A stretch of DNA of 18,103 bases from Sphingomonadaceae bacterium. GTDB lineage: Bacteria; Pseudomonadota; Alphaproteobacteria; Sphingomonadales; Sphingomonadaceae. The notes under the pieces are model-generated. The model worked only from the letters and a program-made list of their open reading frames with translations. It made no database searches and had not been told where the DNA came from. The stretch's first letter is position 1, and the number at the start of each line of letters is the position of its first letter. The translations under genes were made by a program, and so were the position numbers. Where the stretch lies: the NCBI GenBank assembly GCA_019245455.1, contig JAFARM010000342.1, forward strand, positions 1 through 18,103, in the 5' to 3' direction. Positions 1 through 6,709 of the stretch are shown one piece after another.

Positions 1-433
1 GGTGCGTGATGTGGAACTCGCCGAGCAACTGCTCGAGCCGCTCCTGCCGGGCGCGGCGGTTCGGCTCGGCGACTTCGAGCACCGCCATGATGTTCTGCGC
101 CACGGTCATGCCGCGGAAGATCGACGTCTCCTGCGGCAGGTAGCCGAGGCCGAGCGCAGCCCGCCGGTACATCGGCAGGCCGGTGATGTCGTTGCCGTCG
201 AGCAGGATGCGGCCCTGATCCGGCATCGCCAGGCCCATGATCGAATAGAAGCACGTCGTCTTGCCGGCGCCGTTGGGGCCGAGCAGGCCGACGACCTCGC
301 CGCGGCTGACGGTCAGCGACACGTCGCGCAGCACGACGCGCTTGTCGTAGCGCTTGCCGATGGCAACGACTGCCAGTCCTTCGCGGGCCGGTGCCGTCAC
401 GTCGGCGTCGCGTTCGATCCCCTCATCGACCAA
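1..433 (-). CDS. lptB: LPS export ABC transporter ATP-binding protein LptB, partial (N-terminal 144 residues)
   Basis: Cytoplasmic ATPase of the LptBFG complex, which extracts lipopolysaccharide from the inner membrane and drives it along the Lpt bridge. The visible part carries a Walker A motif GPNGAGKTT (about residues 52-60), followed by a Q-loop in GYLPQETSIFRG (Gln about 101), both very typical of LptB. The signature and Walker B motifs lie beyond the window edge. No ATG exists between an in-frame TAA at 446-448 and the conserved region. TTG at 433 or GTG at 400 must therefore be the start, and neither has a convincing ribosome binding site; I chose TTG as the longer option. It is the last visible gene of the rnd-lptC-lptA-lptB cluster, about 78 bases after lptA. 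The family call is very secure, the start is not. Confidence 0.93.
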   Translation of the reverse strand, partial: MVDEGIERDADVTAPAREGLAVVAIGKRYDKRVVLRDVSLTVSRGEVVGLLGPNGAGKTTCFYSIMGLAMPDQGRILLDGNDITGLPMYRRAALGLGYLPQETSIFRGMTVAQNIMAVLEVAEPNRRARQERLEQLLGEFHITH

Positions 434-511
434 GAGCGTATCCCGTTATTGGCGCGGAAAATGCATACACAGGCGCAGCACCGAAGGCGAGCGCGGTTGC
501 GTCCACTGCGG

Positions 512-1051
512 TCAGTTGGTCGCGTTCCGCTGCGGCACGACGAAGTGGCCGGTGACGCGGCCGCCGGGTGCCGGCGTCGTGCCGGGCGCGGCGGGACCGG
601 TGCTGCCGCCGTCCAGCCGCGCGCGGCCCGTGTCGAGGTCGATCGCCAGCCGCTGCCCGTGAAGGTCGGAGCCGCCCTTCTGCGTCAGTGTCACGCCGCC
701 GATCAGCGTCACCGTCCGGCGATCGACGGCGTAGATGCCGTAGCGGCCGCTCGCCGTCTCGCTCGGCGTCACCAGATGGACGTTGTTCTGCGCATCGATG
801 CGGTTGATGACGCGGTCGCGGCCGTTCTTCGGCTGGCTGTAGAACGCCGTCACCGAATCGGCATTGAGCTTCATGTCGCCCTGCACGACGCGGACGTCGC
901 CGGTGAACACCGCCTTGCCGTTGGCGTCAAGGACGTCGATCGACTTGGCGTCGACGTCCAACGGCGCGTCGGTGTTGTGGTGACGCAGCGCGCTCTGCGC
1001 CGCGGCCGGCGACGCGGCGACGAGCAGGACGAGAACCAGGGCACGCGTCAT
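512..1051 (-). CDS. lptA: LPS transport periplasmic protein LptA (OstA-like)
   Basis: Periplasmic bridge protein that carries LPS between LptC at the inner membrane and LptD at the outer membrane. The 179-residue product starts with a clear signal peptide (MTRALVLVLLVAASPAAAQ). A beta-rich OstA domain follows with family-typical text such as VFTGDVRVVQGDMKLNAD and the repeated pattern GGVTLTQ...DLHGQRLAIDLDTG. The C-terminal tail is Gly/Pro-rich and probably disordered. The ATG at 1051 is chosen because a strong Shine-Dalgarno AGGAGGT lies just upstream and because it overlaps the lptC stop as ATGA, implying translational coupling. A longer reading of this frame runs upstream inside lptC and is only an artefact of the missing stop. 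Confidence 0.93.
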   Translation of the reverse strand: MTRALVLVLLVAASPAAAQSALRHHNTDAPLDVDAKSIDVLDANGKAVFTGDVRVVQGDMKLNADSVTAFYSQPKNGRDRVINRIDAQNNVHLVTPSETASGRYGIYAVDRRTVTLIGGVTLTQKGGSDLHGQRLAIDLDTGRARLDGGSTGPAAPGTTPAPGGRVTGHFVVPQRNATN

Positions 1052-1710
1052 GCCGACCTCCTGTGTGCAGCGGGAACGATGTGCAGGTGCGCGCCGCCGC
1101 CGAGCATGACGCGGCGACCGTCGATATTGCCGCGCAGGCTGTTCGCGCGGAAGGTGCCGAGCGGCAGGCGGCCGCTGACCGGGCGGTCGGTGGCGATCGT
1201 GTGGTCGAGCAGGCTGACGCGGACCTCGTCGCCGTCGACCGAATAGCCGTTGGCGCTGTGCATCATCACCGGCCCGGCGACGACGAGCAGGTCGTGGTCG
1301 ATCTCGTAGCGGCCGCCGGGCGCCGTCACCTGCGCCGGGCCGTCGTGGAGCTGGACATCGGCGGTCAGCGCCCTGAGCTCGATCACCGGCACTGCCGACG
1401 ACCGCTGCACGGCCCCGGCGGCGTGGATGGTGAACGGCTCGCCCGACGCCGTCATGCCGCGATACTGCGCGGTGTCGGTGCGCAGCCGCTCCCGCGACAT
1501 CATCACCTTGTCCTTGGACAGCAGGAACGAGAACTCGCGCGCCGAAGTCAGCGGCCAGACAAGGATGGCGATGAGCAGCATCCCCGCCGCCGCCGGCAGC
1601 GCCACCTTGACCACGGCGACGGTCCGGTCCCATGCCCCGCCGGGCAGGGCGGCGCGGGCGCGCGCGCCCTGCGCGACATCGCCGGCGCGGCTGGCGATCG
1701 CCTGGCTCAT
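1048..1710 (-). CDS. lptC: LPS export system protein LptC
   Basis: Bitopic inner-membrane protein that receives LPS from LptBFG and passes it to LptA. The 220-residue product has a short basic cytoplasmic N-terminus, one transmembrane helix (about residues 31-54, with LPAAAGMLLIAILVWPL) and a periplasmic beta-jellyroll with text typical of LptC (SGEPFTIHAAGA, GRYEIDHDLLVVAGPV, NSLRGNIDGRRV). The start at 1710 overlaps the stop of the upstream RNase D gene as ATGA, and the stop overlaps the lptA start in the same way. Gene order and membrane topology support the call, although LptC is the least conserved member of the system. Confidence 0.9.
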   Translation of the reverse strand: MSQAIASRAGDVAQGARARAALPGGAWDRTVAVVKVALPAAAGMLLIAILVWPLTSAREFSFLLSKDKVMMSRERLRTDTAQYRGMTASGEPFTIHAAGAVQRSSAVPVIELRALTADVQLHDGPAQVTAPGGRYEIDHDLLVVAGPVMMHSANGYSVDGDEVRVSLLDHTIATDRPVSGRLPLGTFRANSLRGNIDGRRVMLGGGAHLHIVPAAHRRSA

Positions 1711-2318
1711 GTGTGGGCGAAGATGTCGGTCTCGCCCCAGCCGGCGAGGTCGAGCTCGGCGCGCCACGGCAGGAAGGCGAAGCACGCCTGCGCCACCTCC
1801 GTCCGTCCCTCGCGCGCCAGCCGCTCGGTCAGCACGTCGACCGCGCGGTGGAGGAAGCGGACATCGCTCGCGGCGTAATCCTTCTGCGCGTCCGACAGGA
1901 TCGGCGCGCCCCAATCCGACGACTGCTGCGCCTTCGACACGTCGACCCCGATCGTCTCCTTGAGCAGGTCCTTCAACCCGTGGCGATCGGTATAGGTCCG
2001 CACCAGCTTCGACGCGATCTTGGTGCAGAACACCGGGCCGGCGACGATGCCGAGATAGGCCTTCAGCACCGCAAGGTCGAAGCGCGCGAAGTGATAGAGC
2101 TTGGTCCGCGCCGGGTCGGTCAGCACCGCCTTCAGCACCGGGGCCGAATAGTCGCGGTCGAAGCGGACGAGGTGTTCGTCGCCGCGGCCGTCGGCCAGCT
2201 GCACCAGGCAAAGTCGGTCACGCGCCGGGTTGAGGCCCATCGTCTCGGTGTCGACGGCGATCGGCCCCGGCGCGAAGACGTCGCCGGGCAGGTCGTGATC
2301 GTGAAGGTAGACGGTCAT
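1707..2318 (-). CDS. rnd: Ribonuclease D-type 3'-5' exonuclease (DEDDy family), HRDC domains absent
   Basis: A 3'-5' exonuclease of the DEDD superfamily, likely acting on structured RNA such as tRNA 3' ends. The 203 residues hold only the nuclease domain. ExoI has Asp23-Thr-Glu25 in AVDTETMGL, ExoII has Asp81 in YHFARFDLAVL, and ExoIII has Tyr148 and Asp152 in DYAASD, which makes it the DEDDy type. The usual C-terminal HRDC domains of E. coli RNase D (about 375 residues) are missing, as is common for the short alphaproteobacterial version found next to lptC. The stop overlaps the lptC start by ATGA, so this exonuclease and LPS transport are translated from one message. No clear Shine-Dalgarno precedes the ATG at 2318. 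Confidence 0.9.
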   Translation of the reverse strand: MTVYLHDHDLPGDVFAPGPIAVDTETMGLNPARDRLCLVQLADGRGDEHLVRFDRDYSAPVLKAVLTDPARTKLYHFARFDLAVLKAYLGIVAGPVFCTKIASKLVRTYTDRHGLKDLLKETIGVDVSKAQQSSDWGAPILSDAQKDYAASDVRFLHRAVDVLTERLAREGRTEVAQACFAFLPWRAELDLAGWGETDIFAHT

Positions 2319-2362
2319 ACGGCGGGCGCGTAGCAGCGCCGCCGCCGCAAGTCACGCCGCGG

Positions 2363-2521
2363 TCAGCGGATCACTCCGCCGCCGCGCCGCCGCGTCTGTA
2401 TCTCGTGATAGCGGCCATAGGCCCAGGCGAGCGCGCTCACCGTGGTGATGACGGTCACCATGAGGAGCGCGGCGAACGTCGGCGCGTGGTCGACGGCGAA
2501 GTCGAGAATGGTGTCGATCAT
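2363..2521 (-). CDS. Small single-pass membrane protein, hypothetical (52 residues)
   Basis: Not recognised as a named family. The reading frame from ATG at 2521 encodes MIDTILDFAVDHAPTF, then a hydrophobic stretch (about residues 17-35, AALLMVTVITTVSALAWAY) and a basic tail (GRYHEIQTRRRGGGVIR), the normal layout of a small inner-membrane protein with its positive end in the cytoplasm. It lies 44 bases upstream of the RNase D gene on the same strand and may be the first gene of the operon. Against it, there is no good Shine-Dalgarno before the ATG, and the length is near the limit where open frames occur by chance in GC-rich DNA. Its realistic membrane topology is the main argument for it. 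Confidence 0.5.
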   Translation of the reverse strand: MIDTILDFAVDHAPTFAALLMVTVITTVSALAWAYGRYHEIQTRRRGGGVIR

Positions 2522-2757
2522 TGGCGGTGTGCCCCGATATCCCTGTCGATGGCGACCTTATCGCGCCGAGAGATGAAAAAAACGCCAATGCGCCGTCACG
2601 CCGGTGGAACCGCGGCCGACATAAAGCGCTCGCGGCTCGGGCCGATCTGATATAAGGGTGGTAATCGGAGCAGCTTGGCTTTCCTGCACCCGGACCTCCC
2701 GGGCGTGGCCGGCGGGACGCCCATAACGACGACGGATTAGCGAAAGACGATTTCGAG
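2522..2757 (+). promoter_or_regulatory. Promoter region and long leader of the cold-shock gene
   Basis: This 236-base gap has no gene of its own. A TATAAG hexamer at 2651-2656 is a plausible -10 element, but no good -35 sits 17 bases before it. A GGAAC at 2606-2610 followed after 16 bases by CGCT (2627-2630) is a near match to the GGAAC-N16/17-CGTT pattern known for the alphaproteobacterial stress sigma factor EcfG. Either would give a leader of roughly 100-125 bases. Two short hairpins in it share the bases GGG at 2701-2703 and cannot form together: CCCGG/CCGGG at 2689-2703 and GGGCGT/ACGCCC at 2701-2722. Promoter assignment is tentative. Confidence 0.4.
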
Positions 2758-3558
2758 ATGAGCTTTGACAAACGCGGGCGCGGGCCCGGCCGTGGTGGGT
2801 TCGACAAGCGCGAGCGCGGGTTCGACCAGTTCGAGGGTGGCGGCGACCGGTTCGGCGGCGGCGGCGACCGCTTTGGTGGCGGTGGCGACCGCTTTGGCGG
2901 CGGCGGCGCGCCGCGCTTCGGCGGCGGGGGTGGTGGCTTCGGCGGACGACCGGGCGGTGGTTTCGGTGGCCCGCGGCGCGACGCGAGCCCCGGCATCAGC
3001 CTCGGCACGGCCAAGGGCGTCGTCAAGTTCTTCAACGGCCAGAAGGGCTTCGGCTTCATCGTCCGCGACGACGGCGGCGAGGACGTGTTCGTCCATATCT
3101 CGGCGGTCGAGCAGGCCGGCCTGACCGGCCTCGCCGACGGCCAGCCGCTCGAGTTCACCCTGACCGAGCGCAACGGCCGCGTTTCGGCGACCGACCTCGT
3201 CATCGAGGGCGAGCCGCTGCCGGTGACCGACCGCGGCCCGCCGCGCGAACCGCGCGGCGGCGGCTTCGGCGGCCGCGACGACGGCCCGCGCGGCGGCGGC
3301 TATGGCGGGGCCAGCCGCGAGTTCGGCGGCCCGGCACCGGTTCCCGGTCAGCGGGTCGACGGCACGGTCAAGTTCTTCAACGGCACCAAGGGCTTCGGCT
3401 TCATCCAGCGCGAGGACGGCGGCCCCGACGCCTTCGTCCACATCTCGGCCGTCGAGCGCGCCGGCATGAGCGGCCTCGACGAAGGGCAGCGCGTGTCGTT
3501 CGAGCTCGAGCTCGACCGCCGCGGCAAGCAGGCCGCGGTCAACCTCGCCCCGCTGTAG
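2758..3558 (+). CDS. Double cold-shock-domain protein with Gly/Arg-rich disordered N-terminus
   Basis: Predicted RNA/ssDNA-binding chaperone in the cytoplasm. Residues 1-75 are low complexity, rich in Gly, Arg, Phe and Asp, with three near-identical GGGDRFG units (about 27-48) and further RFGGGG and GGGFGG units. Cold-shock domain 1 spans about 84-151 with RNP1 KGFGFI at 96-101 and RNP2 VFVHI at 110-114. A second Gly/Arg linker (about 155-195) leads to domain 2 at about 199-266, with RNP1 KGFGFI at 211-216 and RNP2 AFVHI at 225-229. Canonical bacterial Csp proteins have one domain and about 70 residues, whereas two-domain versions are known in alphaproteobacteria; the long RGG/FGG-like head is the unusual part. 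The ATG has only a weak ribosome binding site and follows a long leader. It faces the PEP-CTERM gene across a terminator. Confidence 0.93.
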   Translation: MSFDKRGRGPGRGGFDKRERGFDQFEGGGDRFGGGGDRFGGGGDRFGGGGAPRFGGGGGGFGGRPGGGFGGPRRDASPGISLGTAKGVVKFFNGQKGFGFIVRDDGGEDVFVHISAVEQAGLTGLADGQPLEFTLTERNGRVSATDLVIEGEPLPVTDRGPPREPRGGGFGGRDDGPRGGGYGGASREFGGPAPVPGQRVDGTVKFFNGTKGFGFIQREDGGPDAFVHISAVERAGMSGLDEGQRVSFELELDRRGKQAAVNLAPL

Positions 3559-3590
3559 CGGCGGGAGCGGGTTCCCCGTCCCTCGGGGGC

Positions 3591-3620
3591 GGGGCGCCAG
3601 CGCCGACGGCGTTGCGCCCC
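3591..3620 (+). terminator. Imperfect GC hairpin after the cold-shock gene
   Basis: GGGGCGC at 3591-3597 pairs with GCGCCCC at 3614-3620, and an inner CGCC/GGCG pair adds to it with a small internal loop. It lies about 33 bases after the stop of the cold-shock gene. No T-run follows, so it may be only an RNA 3' stabiliser ahead of the stronger hairpin downstream. Confidence 0.35.
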
Positions 3621-3666
3621 GTCGCCGGTGGCGGCAGGGTGTCGCGACCATCGGCCGAGGGACGAT

Positions 3667-3703
3667 GACACCGCCGTGCGCCACCCCGGCGCACGGCGGT
3701 GTC
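3667..3703. terminator. Strong bidirectional hairpin between convergent genes
   Basis: A perfect 16-bp inverted repeat, GACACCGCCGTGCGCC (3667-3682) and its complement (3688-3703), encloses a 5-base loop. It sits between the convergent cold-shock gene and the PEP-CTERM gene, whose stop begins 6 bases downstream. The plus-strand tail is GCGTTTC, short on T, but the stem is strong enough to serve both directions. Confidence 0.75.
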
Positions 3704-3709
3704 GCGTTT

Positions 3710-4324
3710 CTAGCGCGCGCGAGCGGCCGCGAGCGTCACGCGCGGGGCGACGGCGCGCTGCTGCCGCGCGACGGCACCGACGAGGCCGAACCCCGCGATC
3801 ATCAGCAGCCACGCGGCCGGTTCGGGCGCGGCGGGCAACGTCAGCGTGCCGGCGAGGTCGTGCTGCGACAGCAGGTTGGCGCCCGGGTGCAGGTCGAGCG
3901 TGCCGATGCCGGTGAAGGTCCCGCTCGCGCCGAGGGACCGCTCGATGCCGCCGGTCACGGTGAAGTGCTGGACGTTGTCGAGCAGCCCCGGCGTCGCCGA
4001 GAAGCCGAGCGTGCCGAAATAGGTGCCGGTCAGCGTGTCGCCGCGGGCGAAGGCATAGCTGAAGTGCCCGTTGTCATAGCCGGCCGGCGGCGGCAGCACG
4101 ATGCAGTGCGTCTGGGTCGTGCCGAAGCTGCCGAAGTTGGAGGTGCCGACGGCATCGTCCGCCGCGCCGAAGCTGACCAGCGCCGCCGGCGGGGCGCACG
4201 CCGGGCTCGGCTGGGGCAGGCGCGTCGTATTATGCTCGCTGCCGGTGAAGGCGACGACCGCCGCGCCGGCCGGACCGGCGGTCAGCGCGACGGCCGTAGC
4301 CAGCACACAAAATGATCGAATCAT
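3710..4324 (-). CDS. Secreted protein with PEPxxWA-CTERM sorting signal
   Basis: Exported protein of unknown function. The 204 residues start with a signal peptide (MIRSFCVLATAVALTAGPAGAA). A Gly/Thr/Phe-rich beta-type body follows (for example TGTYFGTLGF and GASGTFTGIGTLDL). The sorting signal is PEPAAW at 167-172, a hydrophobic helix LLMIAGFGLVGAVA, then Arg-rich RQQR ending at 190. This is the signal type recognised by exosortase systems in sphingomonads, where the protein is cleaved and anchored or released at the surface. Oddly, 14 more residues follow the basic cluster (AVAPRVTLAAARAR), whereas most such proteins end at the arginines. ATG at 4324 is preceded by GGGAG at good spacing. 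No exosortase gene is in the window. Confidence 0.88.
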   Translation of the reverse strand: MIRSFCVLATAVALTAGPAGAAVVAFTGSEHNTTRLPQPSPACAPPAALVSFGAADDAVGTSNFGSFGTTQTHCIVLPPPAGYDNGHFSYAFARGDTLTGTYFGTLGFSATPGLLDNVQHFTVTGGIERSLGASGTFTGIGTLDLHPGANLLSQHDLAGTLTLPAAPEPAAWLLMIAGFGLVGAVARQQRAVAPRVTLAAARAR

Positions 4325-4441
4325 GCTAAGCTCCCGTTGGTTGGCGAGTCCCGCTTAGGGAGGCCGCTGCCGATGGCGATGGTGGCGACCTGATGCTTTG
4401 CCGATGATTTCCTGTGGTCGGTCACAATCCGGGGACTGTCG
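4325..4441. promoter_or_regulatory. Divergent intergenic region
   Basis: These 117 bases separate the divergently read PEP-CTERM gene and the regulator remnant and should hold both promoters. It is less GC-rich than the genes around it. A TTGCCG (about 4397) and CACAAT (about 4422) pair has a spacer of 19, longer than ideal, so I do not assign a promoter firmly. Confidence 0.3.
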
Positions 4442-4955
4442 GTGAACGCGCCGATGGGCCCGGTCGGCGCGCTGGCGCGGCGCGGTGCGTTCCGGCTGGG
4501 CGCGGCGGAGGTGCGGCCCGCGAGCCGCGAACTGTGCGGTGCGAACGGATGCGTCTCGGTCGAGCCGCGGATCATGCAGGTCCTGATCATGCTGGCCGAC
4601 GCCGGCGGGGCGGTCGTCACCCGCGCCGACCTGATGGCGGCGTGCTGGAACGGGCAGATCGTCGGTGACGACGCGCTCAACCGGTCGTTCAGCGAGATCC
4701 GCCGGCTGGCGCGGCAGGTCGCCGATGCCAGCTTCGTCGTCGAGACGATCCCCAAGGTCGGCTATCGGCTGGTCGGCGCACGCGCCGCGCCAGCCGGCGG
4801 TCAACGACCAGCGCCACCGCAAGACGATGCAGCTGTTCATCCCGCCGACGGGACCGATGCGCGCCGACCGGCGGTTCATGGACCTAGCCGCCGCGATGGG
4901 GCTTGCTGACTATTGGCGGCAGTCGGGGCACGTCGCCGATTTCCTCGTGCGCTAG
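4442..4955 (+). pseudogene. Remnant of CadC/ToxR-like winged-helix regulator with internal deletion and frameshift
   Basis: From GTG at 4442 the frame encodes an OmpR/CadC-type winged helix, with FRLGAAEVRPASREL, PRIMQVLIMLADAGG and the recognition-helix and wing text DDALNRSFSEIRRLARQ and ETIPKVGYRLVGA (residues 1 to about 112). After that the frame turns into Pro/Arg-rich nonsense ending at 4909. In the next frame, from about 4800 to the stop at 4955, lies MQLFIPPTGPMRADRRF followed by MDLAAAMGLADYWRQSGH. This resembles the extreme C-terminus of the long sphingomonad regulators that have a winged helix, a membrane helix and TPR repeats. The central hundreds of residues are absent. The simplest reading is one deletion that joined head and tail out of frame. 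A short DNA-binding protein could still be made from the first frame. Confidence 0.72.
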
Positions 4956-4964
4956 GCGGCGCGC

Positions 4965-5882
4965 TCAGGCCCCGGCGACGGCGCAGACGGCGAAGACGAG
5001 CAGTCCGGTCGTGCGGTTGCTGCGGAACAGCGCTAGCGCGCGCGCCGGCGAGCGGTCGCCGAGCGCCGCCGCCTGCCAGGCGAGGTGTGCGGCGGCGGGA
5101 AGCAGTGCGGCGAGCGTCAGCGCCTCCGGCCGCACCCGCCACAACCCGGCGGCGAGGAGCGCGACCATCGCCGCATAGAAGCCGGCGACCCCCGCCTGCG
5201 CCCGCGCGCCCAGCGCCCGCGCGCTCGACTTGATCCCGGCAAGCGCGTCGTCCTCGATGTCCTGCAGCGCGTAGATCGTGTCGTAGCCGAGCGTCCAGGC
5301 GACCCCGGCGGCATACAGCAGCAGCATCGCCGCCGACGGTGCGGCGACGGCTACCCACGCGACCGGCACGCCCCAGTTGAAGGTCATCCCGAGCCATGCC
5401 TGCGGCCACCAGGTGATCCGCTTCATGAACGGATAGGCGGCGACGAGACCGAGCGAGGCGAGCGCAATCGCCGCCGCCAGCGGGCGCAGCGCGAAGAGCA
5501 CGGGGAGGGCGGAAAGCGCCAGCACCACCAGCCATATCGCCGCTGCCTTGACCGAAACCGCTCCGCTCGCCACCGGCCGGTCGCGCGTGCGCGCGACCTG
5601 CGCGTCGAGGTCGCGGTCGACGATGTCGTTATAAACGCACCCCGCGCCGCGCATCGCGGCCGCGCCGAGCGCGAACAGCGGCAGCAGCCACCAGCGGCTC
5701 GCCAGACCCCCGGCGGCAGCCAGCCCCCAGGCGCACGGCCAGAACAGCAGCCAGGTGCCCGCCGGCCGGTCGAACCGGGCGAGGCGGGCGTAGGGCCGGG
5801 CGGGTGCCGGCAGCCGGTCGACCCAGCTCGACGGCGCGCGTTCGGCATCGGGTGTGGCGCGGTCGGCGGCTTGGGTTTGCAT
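4965..5882 (-). CDS. ubiA: 4-hydroxybenzoate polyprenyltransferase UbiA
   Basis: Integral membrane prenyltransferase that attaches the polyprenyl tail to 4-hydroxybenzoate in ubiquinone synthesis. The 305 residues contain both Asp-rich, Mg-diphosphate-binding motifs: NDIVDRDLD (Asn85, Asp86, Asp89, Asp93) and YDTIYALQDIEDD (Asp201, Asp208, Asp211-212). Hydrophobic helices occupy most of the chain between and after them. The frame is open further upstream to 5939, but that would overlap the divergent rsmE start at 5912, so ATG at 5882 (MQTQAADRATPD) is preferred; no clear Shine-Dalgarno marks it. It ends 9 bases from the stop of the regulator remnant. Confidence 0.93.
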   Translation of the reverse strand: MQTQAADRATPDAERAPSSWVDRLPAPARPYARLARFDRPAGTWLLFWPCAWGLAAAGGLASRWWLLPLFALGAAAMRGAGCVYNDIVDRDLDAQVARTRDRPVASGAVSVKAAAIWLVVLALSALPVLFALRPLAAAIALASLGLVAAYPFMKRITWWPQAWLGMTFNWGVPVAWVAVAAPSAAMLLLYAAGVAWTLGYDTIYALQDIEDDALAGIKSSARALGARAQAGVAGFYAAMVALLAAGLWRVRPEALTLAALLPAAAHLAWQAAALGDRSPARALALFRSNRTTGLLVFAVCAVAGA

Positions 5883-5911
5883 GGGGCAGGCGGCCTCGCT
5901 AGTCGCCGCCC

Positions 5912-6709
5912 ATGAGCGAGGGCAAGCCCGACCTGTCAACCGCCGCGCCGACGGCGGGCCTGTCGACGACGCCGCGCCTGTTCGTCGACGCCGACTTGTC
6001 CGCCGGTGGCGAGATCACGCTGCCGCCGCCCGCCAGCCATTATCTGACGCAGGTCATGCGCCGCGCCGCCGGCGACGTCGTCCGCCTGTTCGACGACCGC
6101 AGCGGCGAGTGGGCGGCGACCGTGACCGTCCCCCACCGCAAGGCGACCGCGGTCAGGCTCATGCAGCACCTCGGCCCGCGCGAGGCGGTGCCCGACCTGT
6201 GGCTGTGCGCTGCGCCGCTGAAGCGCGGGCGGATCGACTGGGTCGCCGAGAAGGCGTGCGAGCTCGGCGTCGCGCGGTTCGTGCCGGTGCTGACGGCGCG
6301 GACGGTGATCGACAAGCTCAACCTCGATCGGCTGCGCGCGCACATGGTCGAGGCGGCCGAGCAGTGCGGGCGGACGGCGCTGCCGGCGCTCGCCGAGCCG
6401 GTGGCGCTCGGCGCGCTGCTGGCGGCGTGGCAGCCGGAGCGCGCGTTGATTTTCGCCGACGAAACCGGCGGCGCACTGCTGGCGGCGACGCTCGCCGGGG
6501 TGCCCGCGCCCGCCGCTATCCTGATCGGCCCCGAGGGCGGCTTCACCCCCGACGAGCGCGCCGCTGTCCGCGCCCTGCCGCAGACCGCCGCCGTCAGCCT
6601 GGGGCCGCGCATTCTCCGCGCCGACACCGCCGCGGTGGCGGCGGTGGCGGTGTGGCAGGCGATGGCCGGTCAGGTGGAAGCGTCGGTGAACGCGAACCTC
6701 ACGGAATAG
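5912..6709 (+). CDS. rsmE: 16S rRNA (uracil1498-N3)-methyltransferase RsmE
   Basis: SPOUT-class methyltransferase that modifies U1498 of 16S rRNA using S-adenosylmethionine. Its PUA-like N-terminal domain begins at TTPRLFVDADL (about 19). The trefoil-knot domain carries the family signatures EKACELGV (113-120), EQCGR (150-154), IGPEGGFTPDE (205-215) and LGPRILRADTA (230-240). The first 18 residues look like an extension, but there is no better start codon; no Shine-Dalgarno is visible. The last 13 codons, after AVWQAMAG where the family usually ends, overlap the 3' end of the opposing nuclease gene by 40 bases. This suggests the original end was replaced when that gene arrived. It is divergent from ubiA with 29 bases between starts. 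Confidence 0.94.
   Translation: MSEGKPDLSTAAPTAGLSTTPRLFVDADLSAGGEITLPPPASHYLTQVMRRAAGDVVRLFDDRSGEWAATVTVPHRKATAVRLMQHLGPREAVPDLWLCAAPLKRGRIDWVAEKACELGVARFVPVLTARTVIDKLNLDRLRAHMVEAAEQCGRTALPALAEPVALGALLAAWQPERALIFADETGGALLAATLAGVPAPAAILIGPEGGFTPDERAAVRALPQTAAVSLGPRILRADTAAVAAVAVWQAMAGQVEASVNANLTE

Noticed and set aside
430..480. AT-richer patch before lptB as an internal promoter
   Set aside because: No -35/-10 pair with acceptable match and spacing could be placed; lptB probably depends on read-through from lptA.
2824..2975. Tandem GGCGGCGGCGACCGCTTTGG-like units that might be taken for a repeat array or CRISPR
   Set aside because: They lie in frame inside the Gly-rich head of the cold-shock protein, with 21-base periodicity from the peptide repeat and no spacers.
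2737..3684. Minus-strand open frame opposite the cold-shock gene, rich in Ala and Glu
   Set aside because: The composition is simply the complement of Gly/Arg-rich codons, and both cold-shock domains are unmistakable on the plus strand.
5883..5939. Longer N-terminus of UbiA starting at 5939
   Set aside because: It would overlap the divergent rsmE start, and the added residues do not look like UbiA.
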